NCBI GenBank assembly: GCA_018873225.1
Contig: JAEILZ010000007.1
Location: forward strand, 1,178,001 to 1,242,000
Direction of reading: 5' to 3'
Source: [Phialemoniopsis] sp. UDSM-2020
Lineage: Eukaryota; Ascomycota; Sordariomycetes; Thyridiales; Thyridiaceae
DNA length: 64,000 bases
Part shown: positions 45,196-56,332 of the stretch, one piece after another
Position numbering within the stretch: the stretch's first letter is position 1
Layout: every line of letters starts with the position of its first letter
Program-made: the position numbers and the translations under genes
The notes under the pieces: model-generated
What the model was told of the DNA's origin: nothing
Databases searched by the model: none
The model's input: the letters and a program-made list of their open reading frames with translations, nothing else

Positions 45196-47898
45196 ATGGA
45201 AGGTCAAGCCGAAGAAAAAGTGGCAGCTCCAACCGCCCAGTCAGAGTCGGCAACGGAGGCTGGATCCGAGCCAGCGCTGGAGGCTGGAGTCGACGAGGAG
45301 GAGCCCGCTTCTCCTGACGAGATGGCCAGCCGGATGCTTTCGGATCTCGCCCCCGAAGATATCACCCAGTACCCGTTCAATAAAGAGGCTTTACCACACC
45401 CTCCACCTCCCAGCCCTGCTCAGTCCCTCCAACTGGAAGTCCTCAAGCATGGCAATGGACCGAAACTCCCAGGCACTTTCGAGGCCACGGTTACTAGCAC
45501 GTTCACCAACACTCAGTCAGTCACACTGGCCGTTTGGTTCAACACAAAGACAGGCCATCGAACTAAGGGAGTTCTCAAACTTTACGATCGTCGGTTCGGC
45601 TCAAGCCTCCGCAATGCTGGCTGGACACACTACGAGCATAACGCGAGGGGCGAGGAAGCGTTTCAATCATTTGTCTTGCGGGACCGTATGAAACCCTTCC
45701 TCGCAGAAGTTGACAAGCGCGAGAAGGATGACGTTGACGTAGAGCATTTCAACAAACTGCGCAGCCGCAACTACCTTGGAGAGGACCATGGACCGGATTG
45801 TTACGCAAAGTACGAGGCAATGATTTGGAGAAAGACTCGCGAGTACTTCGACCGTGAGACCGAGGCCTATGAGCAACTGGAGCCCATGCAGGGCAGGTCG
45901 ATTCCGCTCATGTACGCCCAAATACGAATCGCAATGCCGGACACATATGATCCAGTCCAAGTACAGATGGCCCCGTACAATGAGGTGCGAGGCATACTCC
46001 TTCAATACGTTGGAATACATACCCTGGAGGGCATCTGTGATAAAAAGAAGGCAAAACCTTGGACAAAGGAGCAATGGCAGTCACTTGTTCAATCTGCCAT
46101 GGACAACGCGCTCGAGATGAACAAACGCGGTATTCTCATCGAGCAGGAACTTATGGCCCGCAACATTATCATTTCGGACGATACCGGTCAGCCTTTCATC
46201 GTCGACTTTGGTCGGGCCCATAGCGACCGGCACGCTCGGGAGCAGATGCGACTTCTACAGCAAACTAATAGCTGCAAGCCTAACTCCAGTACCAGGGTCA
46301 ACAACGGCCCCGCTGATGCCGAGCACGGAACCAAGAAGGACAACACAATTGATGGAAAAGAATGGGTTGTTTTCGGCGACACTTGGACCGATCTTGTCGC
46401 TGAGAAGGATCCCGAGGTCAAGTGGTGGAAGACGGTCAATTACTGGGGTGATCCGTATTCATTGGCTCAACGCTTTAAATGGGATCTCAGGCACGACCGA
46501 AACATAGAGCTGCAAGTCAAGCGGCCAAACACCCAGGCTTTCATCAACGATCTCGTGAAGCAAAAGGCCCAGCGCGACGACTGGGTGTGGATTGGATCCG
46601 ACTCACTTGTGTCGGATCTCCCTGGCAAGTCCATCGAAGGAACAGACGACGACGAGCCAGCCTCTCCTTGCGAGATGGTTCGTCGCTTTACCGCAGACAT
46701 TGCCTCGAGAGACATTACCCCAATACCTTATGAGAAGAACACGCCTCTGCAGGTTGAGATTCTCAAGGACTGTCACGACCCACCGCTTGGACAGCTGCAC
46801 AATTTCAACATCATTCGAGTCGTCGACATGACTCTGTCTTGTGCAATGTATGTCAGCTTTGTAACCGAACACGGTGAGAGGATGACGGCGGTTCTGAAGC
46901 TCTATGACCGTCGCTTTGGCAAGACACTGCGAGACATTCATCGAAAGTCAGAAGAGCCGTATCAACACAACGTCAAAGCTGAAGAGGCTTTCCAAGATTT
47001 TGTTCTGCAGGGCAAGATTGATCCCTTCTTCAGTGTATTCGATAAGACGCATCAGACCTCTGTTTCCAAGCCTTCGGCTCGGACAGTCCTATACGAAAAC
47101 GAAGGTCCAGGTCATTTTGCCAAGTATGAGGCAATGCTCTGGAGGGAGTGCCAAGATTACTTCAATGTCGAGACTGACATTTACGAGCGACTGAAGCCTT
47201 TGCAGGGCAAGTCGATCCCGCAAATGTATGCGCACATCCGCCTTGAGCTCCCCGACACCTACGACCCCGTCCAGACGCAGCTGGCCCCCTACAGAGAAGT
47301 CCGAGGGATTCTGATACAATACATTCCCGGATTCAGTCTCACTGACCTCTATACTTCGCCTCGGGCGCCCCGCCACCTGGAGCAGTGGCGGACTATCGTA
47401 CATTCCGCCATGGATGTCGCACGCGACATCAATACTTACGGAGTGCACCTCAGGGACTGCCAACCGCGCAATGTTATTGTGCATGCGCAGACGCACCAGC
47501 CTTTCTTCATCGACTTTGGTATTTGTTCCACCGATGACGAGATGAGGGAGGAGATGCGGAAGCTGCAGGAATCCGGGACACGGCCCAGCGATGAGGCGGA
47601 GAACAGCGACGAAGAGGCCAGCGATGAGGTGGAGGATAGCAAAGAAGGAGAGAACAGTCAAGAGGATGCTGTCACTTGGGTGGAGGAGGAGGAGGACGAA
47701 GACCCGGAACTCCGATGGTGGGATCGACTTGGACCTTTCGAGAACTCCGATGAAATCGGTTGCATCATGCGAGGAAAGCTTCGTGGTACACATGGACGCG
47801 ATCTTGGCATCGAGTTCCCCGATGGCGAGAAGTTCATGAGCGAGCTGAGGGAGCGTAAGGCTCAGCTGGACGAGTGGAAGTGGTTCGGGTTCCCCTGA
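45196..47898 (+). CDS. Tandem kinase-like protein, one half probably catalytically dead
   Basis: An intronless 900-aa protein made of two copies of one unit (about residues 35-480 and 485-900). Shared landmarks are D-E-EPASP-EM, VLKLYDRRFG (the Lys fits the ATP-anchoring beta-3 Lys), AKYEAM-WR-----YF--ET--YE-L-P-QG-SIP-MYA, 'PDTYDPVQ', 'EVRGIL-QY' and a DFG motif (Asp near 337 and 773). In copy 2 the catalytic loop reads HLRDCQPRN (from about residue 750), with Asp and Asn in the right places. Copy 1 has 'EQELMARN' there and lacks the HRD Asp. An acidic Glu/Asp-rich insert lies near 795-835. This resembles fungal-specific kinase-like proteins (FunK1/aminoglycoside-kinase type). I do not know a role. 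Confidence 0.75.
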   Translation: MEGQAEEKVAAPTAQSESATEAGSEPALEAGVDEEEPASPDEMASRMLSDLAPEDITQYPFNKEALPHPPPPSPAQSLQLEVLKHGNGPKLPGTFEATVTSTFTNTQSVTLAVWFNTKTGHRTKGVLKLYDRRFGSSLRNAGWTHYEHNARGEEAFQSFVLRDRMKPFLAEVDKREKDDVDVEHFNKLRSRNYLGEDHGPDCYAKYEAMIWRKTREYFDRETEAYEQLEPMQGRSIPLMYAQIRIAMPDTYDPVQVQMAPYNEVRGILLQYVGIHTLEGICDKKKAKPWTKEQWQSLVQSAMDNALEMNKRGILIEQELMARNIIISDDTGQPFIVDFGRAHSDRHAREQMRLLQQTNSCKPNSSTRVNNGPADAEHGTKKDNTIDGKEWVVFGDTWTDLVAEKDPEVKWWKTVNYWGDPYSLAQRFKWDLRHDRNIELQVKRPNTQAFINDLVKQKAQRDDWVWIGSDSLVSDLPGKSIEGTDDDEPASPCEMVRRFTADIASRDITPIPYEKNTPLQVEILKDCHDPPLGQLHNFNIIRVVDMTLSCAMYVSFVTEHGERMTAVLKLYDRRFGKTLRDIHRKSEEPYQHNVKAEEAFQDFVLQGKIDPFFSVFDKTHQTSVSKPSARTVLYENEGPGHFAKYEAMLWRECQDYFNVETDIYERLKPLQGKSIPQMYAHIRLELPDTYDPVQTQLAPYREVRGILIQYIPGFSLTDLYTSPRAPRHLEQWRTIVHSAMDVARDINTYGVHLRDCQPRNVIVHAQTHQPFFIDFGICSTDDEMREEMRKLQESGTRPSDEAENSDEEASDEVEDSKEGENSQEDAVTWVEEEEDEDPELRWWDRLGPFENSDEIGCIMRGKLRGTHGRDLGIEFPDGEKFMSELRERKAQLDEWKWFGFP

Positions 47899-48285
47899 TA
47901 CTGGCAACGCGGCGGAGTGCCTCGGGACACGGAAATCACAGATGGTGAAATTTGTGAGCAAGACGAACATTCGACAACTCTCTGAGAGGAGTGGTTAGAC
48001 TCGGTCAGGAACATGTGGCGGCTGTGCTGTGTTTACTCGATTCAGTCTCTTTGGTCCCACCGTAGGGAATAGAGAGAACCCAACTAACTACACAAACTAA
48101 TAAAAGGATTTCAAACCACTAAGTCTCGTCGGACCTAGTCAAATGATACTCATAGTTCTTAACCTCGCCTGACGAAAGTGTTCCAGTGATGATCGTAGTT
48201 CCTAACTTTCAAATAACAATTGACGCAGGATATCCTGTTAGTCTAAGAGGCAGTTCGCGCTATGCCATATTTGTAAAAGCACACC
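47899..48285. other. Intergenic, convergent 3' ends
   Basis: 387 bp between two stop codons. No gene seen. Confidence 0.5.
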
Positions 48286-49631
48286 TCAGAAAGCGGACCC
48301 GTCGACAGTGGGCTGAAACTTGTCAATGAAGAGAGCCTTGCGCATTTGGACAACCAAGAAGCCGGGCAACTTCCAGCTTCCTGCATGGCCGGTCCCGGCC
48401 TCCCTACCCACGAGCGTTCCACCCATAACTACGAGACGTCAATTAGTTTTGTGAAGCTCGAGAACTAGAGGAATGACATACTCATCGAAGACGCCTTGTA
48501 CGGAATGGACGGCCCCCCGCTCAGTATCTGTAGCAGGCTCTTCGCCACATGCGCGGCTTGCTTCTCGATGTAGAAATACTGCGCGGGCTCCGCATCTGCA
48601 ACCTCGCCAATGGCAAAGATGTCCTGTACATCTTTTACTTCGAGGTTACTCCCGACTGTGACAAATCCGCCCTTGTTCAGCATGCTGGTCGGTAAGAAGC
48701 TGGTGTTCGGCACCACACCATGCGTCGGGATGTATAAGTCGGTGACTAACTTCTCTCCATTCTCGAGAGTGAGCTCGTACTTGCCGTCGGGGAGGTCTGT
48801 CCTGTGAACAACCCTCGCATTTAGCCGGATGTCGACGCCGAGGTTTCGAAGGTGCTTCTCTGCCGTTCTGGAGACACTTTCTGGGCGGCCGCTGAGGACC
48901 GCTGGGCCGGCTGAGAGCTGTGCGCAATTTTGGAGTCAGTAGCCATGAATGCCAGCGCAGAGGAACCGACTCACAAGAATCACCGTCTTACGCCGGCCAA
49001 CCTCGGATGCGATCTCGCCAGCCGTCTCGACGCCCGTGAGCCCGGCACCAGCGATAACAATTGTTTTCGCCTCGGTGATCTTGGCTTGCATCACATGAAG
49101 TGCATCTCTCGTCGCCTCCGTGGAGCCGAGCGACTTGAACGGCGAGTCCTCCTTGGTGTGCGCCCCCGTGGCGATGACAAGATAATCGTACCGTATCTCC
49201 TTCATCGACCCCTCGACTCCAGTCACGCGCACTGATTTGCCCTCCGTATCAACGCCCGTAGCGATACCTAGCACAAACTCGAAACGCTCGGCAGGGTATC
49301 GGGAGAAGCCGTCGGCGATGGACTTGAACATCTGGTCGTCGGAGAACTGGCCCGGCACAACGGCGCGCGGGGCGGCGATGTTCCAGTAGAAGTGGCTGTC
49401 TCTCGACACGAGGGTGATCTTGAAGGGTCCGACTTGCGAAGACTTGTCGGCTTGCTTGAGGAGGCGGTGGGCGGTGCCGACGCCGGCGAAGGAGCCGCCT
49501 ATGATCACGATGTGTTTCATCTTGAGGTCGGAGGATGGGTTGAGGATTGGCAGGGGCTGGTAGAGGCCTGCGGTGATGAAGTGGAAGAAGGCAGTGAAGA
49601 AAGTACTGAAGACTTGGAGAATGTATGGCAT
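48286..49631 (-). CDS. AIF/FSP1-like FAD-dependent NAD(P)H oxidoreductase
   Basis: Three exons (49631-48975, 48917-48482, 48428-48286) give 411 aa. Introns of 57 and 53 nt have GTGAGT and GTATGT donors. After a hydrophobic N-terminal anchor ('VFSTFFTAFFHFITAGLY') comes the FAD site 'IVIIGGSFAGVGTAHRLL'. Later come the NAD(P) site 'IVIAGAGLTGVETAGEIA', the ATG-type motif 'YLVIATGAH', and 'VQDIFAIGEVAD', which contacts the flavin. This is the two-dinucleotide-binding-domain flavoprotein fold of AIF-like mitochondrion-associated proteins and NDH-2-like enzymes. It shares a 1.3-kb upstream region with a desaturase-like gene, so it might pass electrons to that enzyme. That is inference. Confidence 0.85.
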
Positions 49632-50966
49632 GTTTGGCGAACAAAGCGATGGTAAAGGAATCCTCGCTGGAAAGACATGGACGGGAGGTATTCATGGATA
49701 TAACGACGTACTTAACTAAACTTCATAGTGCTACAATAATGCTTATTCACGAATGACATTTGATGACTTATATCCCCTCCTCTCCTATAATCAATATTAT
49801 CAATCACGAAATAGAACCGCAATCCCTTCCAACGTTGTCGTCGCGACTCGCAGACAGAATGACAAAGATAGCCGCCGTCGCTGGCCAATGAGATCACGAA
49901 GCGCAGAAGCTGTGATTTGGGGTGTCTGTTCGCCAGAATGACCCACTAAAACCATTGTCGAATCAAAATCCGAAAGCAAGTGGGTTTTGGTCATTTTTGG
50001 GTCAGCGCGGTCGTGTCGCATTGCTTGGGCTGGAAGGAGGACTCAAAGATGGCGCGATGCCTTGGCCTGGTTTGCACTTAACCATCTAGACGGGTTGGAG
50101 GAAGGAGGGAGAGCCAAACTAAGGAGACCAACATCCGTCTAACCTGCTTCGTTAAACCCGGGCGTTGCAAGGTGGAACACCCCGCGGGTTCTTGGCTGGA
50201 CACACGTGCGTGTGCCTGACCACCATAACTAACTGGAGCCCTTGATTGACAGCCATGGATCTGATGCTTCTAGCCCGTTTCTAGATCAGAACACATCTCT
50301 CCGGCATCGCAAAAGGATGACCTCGTACGGACTTGACTCCTCTCAGTCAATCCTCCGCTGGCTGGCTCCGGCTCACAGACGGATCTTTCCAGGATCTCAG
50401 CCCCTCCCCAGACCATTCCGAAATTCGCTAGGCCAATCCTCATTTTGTGATGGGGCCAGAAATTACAGTGAATCGTACCACAAAATTACAGTGACCTGTA
50501 GAGCCGTTTGTGGCGTACGGGTCTGTGGATGCCATCGTCCGACCCGCCCAATCACTGATGACCCAGCCCTGTGGCATTTGATTCCTTCTCTGACTGCTTG
50601 CAGGATCCAATATGACCTCAGACAGACACCAGGTGACTACCATGTAACTTGTCACTTATCTGATCCGAGGCTTATCCGTGTAAATTTGTTGGGTGCGGTG
50701 AAGCTCCCAAAAAGCTCCACACAACAAATTCCAGGGCTTACACTGACGTCGCCATTAGGGGGCTGAGCCACCACTCGTTTTTTCACCGTCTCTCCGGTGC
50801 TGCCGTACATCAGATCCATGAATGTTTTATCTCCCTCTTGTTCAGTATCGGTATCTTTCAAATTGCGACACTTCCTGTTCGAGGCGTCCTCTCTGGGACG
50901 AGCACAACATTTACGCTCATTACCTTGTTTTTCACGACATTTTTTCTCTCGCCAGCCAAGCGCGAC
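49632..50966. promoter_or_regulatory. Divergent promoter region, AIF-like and desaturase genes
   Basis: About 1.3 kb. Open frames at 50242-50766 and upstream of 50967 have no family features and read as noise. No sharply defined control element found. Confidence 0.45.
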
Positions 50967-52283
50967 ATGGCGGTCAAGGATGCGCAGGGCGACCGGACAG
51001 CTTCGAAGCTCTCAGCTGAGAAGCCCCTACTGAGGCATCACGAGGATGTCCGCACCATCACCTGCACGGCGCTCTTCTTCCTCGTCTTCATCTTCGCCTG
51101 GCACAGCTACTCGTCGCCCTTTAGCGGCGGCCTCGCCTCATTCGCGACGTGGCTCGCCCTGTTCCAGCTGTCCTTCATGGGCGCCGTCGCGACGCACAAC
51201 GCCATCCACCTGCCCTTGTTCTACGACAAGAGCCTCAACAGCTTCTATCAGGTCTGCCTATCGCTGCAATATGGCGGCGCCGTCTCGGTTTTTATCCCCG
51301 GCCACAACTTATCACATCACAAGTATCCTCAGCAGGCGAGAGACGTCAGTAAGTTTACCTCCCCTTCCCTTACCCCAAGTCCCGAGAACCAGAGAATGGG
51401 AAAGAGAGAGGAGGGAGAAAAAAAAAGGGAGCCCCATCATCCCTGCCACAGCACAAAAATCTTACATTAGTCTAATTTCTCCTTCCCGGGGCTACCGGTC
51501 GGGAGACCCCTGATCATCAATTCCCCCCACCCCACACTAGTGACATCCCCTCCCCTCCAATTGCCCCAAAAATCCCATGTGATCAATCCTGGTTCTTGTT
51601 GTCGGTCTCCGGCTAACCACCTTTGTCCTTATCAATCAGTGCGCACGACCAAGGTCCGCTACAGCTGGAATCTCCTGAATGGCCTCTTGTTCTTCTGGCA
51701 CGTCGTGCTCTCGGGCAACGCCGACGACAAGCTCTATTTCGCCGCCCAGGCCCGCCTGAACCGGCCCATCGTGCGCCAGCGCCGGTTGGAGGAAGTCGCC
51801 GTCTTTGGCACCTGCGCCGTCCTGCTGTTGCTCGACTGGCGTCGCTGGATTTGGTACGCCCTGCTGCCGCAGTTCTACGCCAAGTATTGCATCCTGTCGC
51901 TCAACCTGCTGCAGCATGACGGCTGCGACATGTCGTCGCGCTACAATTTCGCGCGCAACTTTACGGACCCGGTGTTGAACTACCTGTGCTTCAACAACGG
52001 GTATCATACCGTGCACCACCTGTACCCTGGCCTGCACTGGTCCGTCCTGCCGCAGAAGCACGACGAGCTGATTGCGCCGCACATCGCCAAGAGCCTCGAG
52101 GACCCGAGTATCCTGGGCTACATGTGGCGCAGCTTCGTGTGGCCTGGCATCAGGTTGGACTACAAGGGCAAGCCGCTCGTGATTACGAGGGAGGAGAACG
52201 AGATGCGCGACGAGCCGTGGTTCTACGACGAGAAGGAGACGTTTTCCAAGACGACGGAGTACCTGGCCGAGGGGATGGAGTAA
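50967..52283 (+). CDS. Membrane fatty-acid desaturase/hydroxylase family protein
   Basis: Two exons (50967-51348, 51640-52283) give 341 aa across an unusually long 291-nt intron (GTAAGT...AATCAG) in phase 1. The three histidine boxes of the di-iron desaturases are visible: THNAIH, GHNLSHHK and, near the C-terminus, YHTVHH. An additional 'LLQHDGCD' lies before the last box. Hydrophobic helices lie at 'ITCTALFFLVFIFAW', 'FATWLALFQLSFMGA' and 'VFGTCAVLLLL'. The protein should sit in the ER or another membrane and use O2 to desaturate or hydroxylate a lipid-like chain. The ATG at 50967 is chosen because the in-frame codons before it form no recognisable domain. The long intron may hide an extra small exon. 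Confidence 0.8.
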
Positions 52284-52730
52284 GGAAAGGAGGAATCGCG
52301 TGGACTGAAAACTCGCGGCACTTTGCATGCATAGCATTGTATTATTATCGACATGGCTTCTTAAGCGGGGCGCAAAGTTGGTGTTACGGACATATCATAG
52401 ACGAAACGGGGCGAGATGTTAGACTGTTACGGCCGGTTACCAGTACGCGCGCAATTATTAGATTCGGGCGAAATCGCCGGGGATCATCGGAGTGGAAGCA
52501 GGAAACAGACGGAGCCCAGTGCACAAGTTCGGGACCGCCCATCTAATCGATCCGACAGATGCTCCATCAGTTGCTGGCAAAGGGCAGACAGTGTCAAAAA
52601 CACCGACCATGGAGTACGCTCTTTACTCTTGTCAAGGCATTCACCTAGAAAATAGCATTGAAGTTGCTTATATTAACAAAGCATCAATAAACCACCTTGA
52701 AAAGTTGCATCTATGAGATAATGAAGATGT
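52284..52730. other. Intergenic, convergent 3' ends
   Basis: 447 bp between the desaturase and SDR stop codons. Nothing coding seen. Confidence 0.5.
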
Positions 52731-53767
52731 TCACTGCCACTGCTTGTTGCCAAACTGAGACACATACGTCCCTCCATCACCGCTCTCGATGCTAGCATGC
52801 TCAATGACCTTTCGGACGAGCCTTACAGACTCGGCAGGCGACGCCAGCCCGGCGAAGTGAGGCGCGTACTCCATGAACCTCTTCGTATCCTCCGCAAGAT
52901 TCACCTGTTCCTTCTCCGAGACTCCCACAATCTGTCAGCCACATCCACAACACGGGGGCGGTATATATGGAGGCAAGAAACTCACGTTCACCAGGCACAA
53001 AAGTCTCCGTCGACCCAGGCGCGACACTCATAACCAGCACGCCCTGCTTGCGGTACTCGGCGCTGTACTTGGCGACGGCCATGTTGAGCGCCGCCTTGCT
53101 GATCGAGTAGGGCACCGCCGTTGCCAGGCCGTACCGCGCCGTGAGGTCCGTGTCGGCGTGCATTGAGCCGAGGGCGATGATCTTCTTTGTTTGACCCTTG
53201 AGTATGAGGAGCAGGAACGCGTTGAAGAGCTGGATGTTCCCGATGACGTTGACTTGGAATGTCTCGTTGAGGTCGCAGAGGTACTGGGTTGGTTGTTGGA
53301 TGCTGGTTGAGAGGTTAGCTAAAGCTGCGAAGTAGTGGGAAGAAAGGCCTTACAGATCAGAGACGGTGAGAAAGCCGGCCTTGGGAGGGAAGAGTGCCGC
53401 GTTGGCGATGAGGTAGTCGAGCGAACCGCCTGTGATTTTTGCGACTTCGGCGCTGGCAGCCTAGAAGGAGGGTCCGTCAGTAAGTCCTAGTAGCCATGCA
53501 ACGCTACTGATTACTCACGCTCAGCGATCCATGATCCTTGAGATCTGCGTGAAGAATATGGATGTTTGTCCGACCAATTTCCTCCGCGACCTTCTTTTTC
53601 ACCACTTCCTTGTCACGGGCGAGACCGATCACGACCGAGTTTGCATCCTCGGAAAGCTGGCGGATGAACTCGAGCTGAATGACCATGTTAGTCTGTAGTC
53701 TCGTTCTCAATTTTTGAGTCCTTACTCCAATTCCACGGGAAGCTCCAGTGACGACGTAGGAAGGCAT
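52731..53767 (-). CDS. Short-chain dehydrogenase/reductase (sniffer/CsgA-like)
   Basis: Five exons (53767-53726, 53674-53519, 53460-53354, 53302-52986, 52921-52731) give 270 aa. Introns are 51, 58, 51 and 64 nt. The spliced protein has the cofactor motif TGASRGIG (residues 8-15), 'NAAL' in place of NNAG, a substrate-side Ser in 'IALGSMHAD', and the catalytic pair Y-x3-K in PYSISKAALN. It is thus a classical SDR with an intact triad. The acceptor of the last intron (GTGGGAG) is weaker than the others; a neighbouring CAG gives the wrong phase. The substrate is unknown. It shares an upstream region with the broken regulator at 54395. Confidence 0.8.
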
Positions 53768-54394
53768 TTCCCGGAACGGCAAAGTGCCCAGAAAAGCATA
53801 TCCTGTAGCGTGATGGCCAGTGAAGACCAAGGTCGAGAAAAGTATGCTTTAGAGATAATCCAAGTTGATCGAGTTGACCTTATGAAGCGATTATATACCA
53901 CTCTCCGACTCTTTTTATATATTTCTCTCCTGCTCATGTAAGTAAACTCCCCGCGACCAGGACATTGAAGCTGCTGTTGTGGGCCTCGCAAATGCTTGCC
54001 TTCTTTCCAAATCGGGAATGCTGTCGCTTACGCTGGGTGGATCCTATCCAGCGACCCGGATCTCTCGATTGGTTGGCGTGCTCCCATCAAGACGTCGTGA
54101 AGCCTGCCAAGCACTTTTGTCCAGAGACAACTACACTTCATCGTCTCTTGGTGGCTTTTTTGACCAGTCTATGGACTGGAGGTTAGTGGAAGTGACATTA
54201 TCAAAGCTTTGAGCCTCGCAAACAGCTTCCCTACTTCCATTTTGAGTTGGATCCAGCTGCACCGCGCACAGCCGGGGTATCCTAAATCCGATTTAACTCC
54301 ATCAACAACTTCCGTCGAATAACAGCTTGTCGTCGCTTTTGCTACAGCGACTGCCCACTCAATATTCGGGTGAAACGCCCAGGAGACTAAGGAC
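53768..54394. promoter_or_regulatory. Divergent promoter region, SDR and Zn2Cys6 gene
   Basis: 627 bp. It contains a TATA box for the SDR at 53891-53897. No other element is certain. Confidence 0.5.
53891..53897 (-). promoter_or_regulatory. TATA box of the SDR gene
   Basis: The minus strand reads TATATAA, 124 nt upstream of the ATG at 53767. Confidence 0.45.
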
Positions 54395-56179
54395 ATGGGT
54401 CGAGCGGGGTGTTGGACATGCAAAGGTTCGTTCTCATCGTCGCCAGTGCTGTGCTAATGTGCCTTGCCTGGCCCCATGACTTCTGTCACTGATGATGTGA
54501 AATCCTAGCTCGCAAGATACGATGTGATCGGTCATATCCCATATGCAACAAGTGCTCTCGGACAGGACGGGAGTGTCATGGATACGCTCTGCGGTTGAAG
54601 TGGCCCGCTTCCTCGGCTATCAAGTCGCTCTATTCATCCCGGACCCTCGGAGTTGGACGGGCTCAACCATACGGCTGGGTGAACGTCAGGTATGCCGATA
54701 TGGAGTTTCACCGCTGGATCTCGGGTTTCCCCAGTAAAGAAAGTCAGTAGATTCACGGACAACACCATCTCGGCCTCTGTGGCTAACAAAACCAGTCAGC
54801 GAGCCTCAGGGCCAATACATTTCTGCCGTAGCTTTGCCGCCCGCACTGCACGCATACCCTCCTCTGAGCAGTACAGAGTGGAGTCTGCTGGAATACTGTG
54901 AGAAATGAAGCGTCGACTTCGGCCAAGTCTTGTGTCTGACAGCCCATCAGTGAATCAAGTCTTACCTTCGACAATAACCATCTGTGATGAGAACGACGGT
55001 GACTTCACCGGCACCTTATTCCGGCTAGCACTCTCCGACAGCAGCTACTCTTCACGAGCCGTCTTTCTAGCCATAATCGCTGTCGCATCAATATATCGGC
55101 ACGGACTCTATTCCGAGGCACTTCAGCTACAGGGCCAGGCTCTGGCAGTCCTCCGTCGTGCCGCGGCCATGGGGTTGAGCAGTGCCGAGCATGTCCAGCA
55201 CATTGCGAGTAACATGCTCTTATGCGTCTTTGAGGTCCGCTTTACTCCCTACAGCCCCATCCATGCACAGACTCAATATCATTAACAGGCAAATATGCAT
55301 GCATAGATTTCTACAAAGTCCAATGACCTTAATTCAACGCGGTGGCTTGCCTATCTCGGCTCGGCACAGAGGTTGCTGCAAAGTTTGGAAATTTAAACAG
55401 GCATATTGCCGGCCGAGTGTTCGAGTATGGTTAGCTGGCTTTACTACTACCGATTAATGGGGCACTTCTTCCTCCAGCACCAGAGAGCTGTTGCTCAAGG
55501 CACTTCGAATGAGGGCGCCCTCAATAACTTTGGAAGCTTGACAGAGTTCATGACCAACTCGAGTCGACTGAATGCAAGGCTCTTTCTTCAAGGTAGATGG
55601 ATTTGCGCTGATATTCCTTTGCAGCTCATTATGATTAGGCCATACACTTTATCGGTCCTCAGCTTAGGCTCAGAGCTCTTCGAAAACATCTACTCCCCAT
55701 CCGACCCGCGGTATCACGATCCCGAATACCGGATGTACCTATCTTCTCTGCGAAATAGGCTCGAACAACTCCATCGCTCCTCGCACGAACACCGTCTCAA
55801 ACCGGACCGACGCCTCTTTCCCCTAGCTGCCCTCATCTACCTCGAGCGGCGATCCAACGATTGCTCTGGCCCATCAATCCAGATCGACGCGTGGGCGAAA
55901 GAAGCATTCGCTATCCTCGACCAATGCGGAACGCATAGGCACCCGTTTCTACTACTTTTGTGCGGGCTGGAGGCACGCGCCGATACCGACCGCGTTATCA
56001 TGCTGATGGTGATCCGCGAGACTGCTTAGACGATGAACGCGCTAAATATAGAACGGCTCCGGTCCGTGCTACAGTTCGCGTGGGACCAGGCAGACTTGAT
56101 GACGGAGGGGACTGTGCCCTATGAGTTGATGCTGGAAATGGCTTTCTGTGCTCAGAAAAAGACCTTGGTCTTTGTTTGA
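54395..56179 (+). pseudogene. Zn2Cys6 transcription factor broken by two in-frame stops
   Basis: The first exons encode a full binuclear zinc cluster, with six Cys beginning 'CWTCKARKIRCDRSYPICNK'. Introns at 54426-54508, 54743-54795, 54898-54950 and 55235-55306 have sound ends and phases and carry the frame into the fungal-specific domain ('FRLALSDSSYSSRAVFLAIIA', 'TRWLAYLGSAQRLLQS'). A TAA at 55394-55396 then interrupts the frame, yet the same frame goes on with domain-like sequence ('MVSWLYYYRLMGHFF'). A TAG at 56027-56029 interrupts it again before family-like sequence up to a TGA at 56177-56179. No normal-sized intron removes either stop. A truncated product is also possible. The gene is probably a recent pseudogene, or the assembly holds errors. 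Confidence 0.65.
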
Positions 56180-56332
56180 AAGCATATTGCAAAGTTACAT
56201 AGCTATGGAGGAAGTCCGTTGGTGGTGAAATTCATTTTACAAGTCAGCGTAGTTGAATAAGGCACATGTATCTGGTTGCCATTGCTGCCCGTAGAAAGAC
56301 GTACATTGCTGCTCGCCCGCTAATGACTCCTT

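Noticed and set aside
47089..47970. 293-codon minus-strand frame
   Set aside because: It is antisense to the second half of the kinase-like gene; its composition mirrors that gene.
50242..50766. 174-codon + strand frame
   Set aside because: No hydrophobic, catalytic or repeat pattern, and it lies in the AIF/desaturase promoter region. Judged random.
51636..52337. 233-codon minus-strand frame
   Set aside because: It is antisense to the desaturase exon 2.
55383..55400. 18-nt GT-AG segment that would remove the first stop of the Zn2Cys6 gene
   Set aside because: It is too short to be a spliceosomal intron and does nothing about the second stop.
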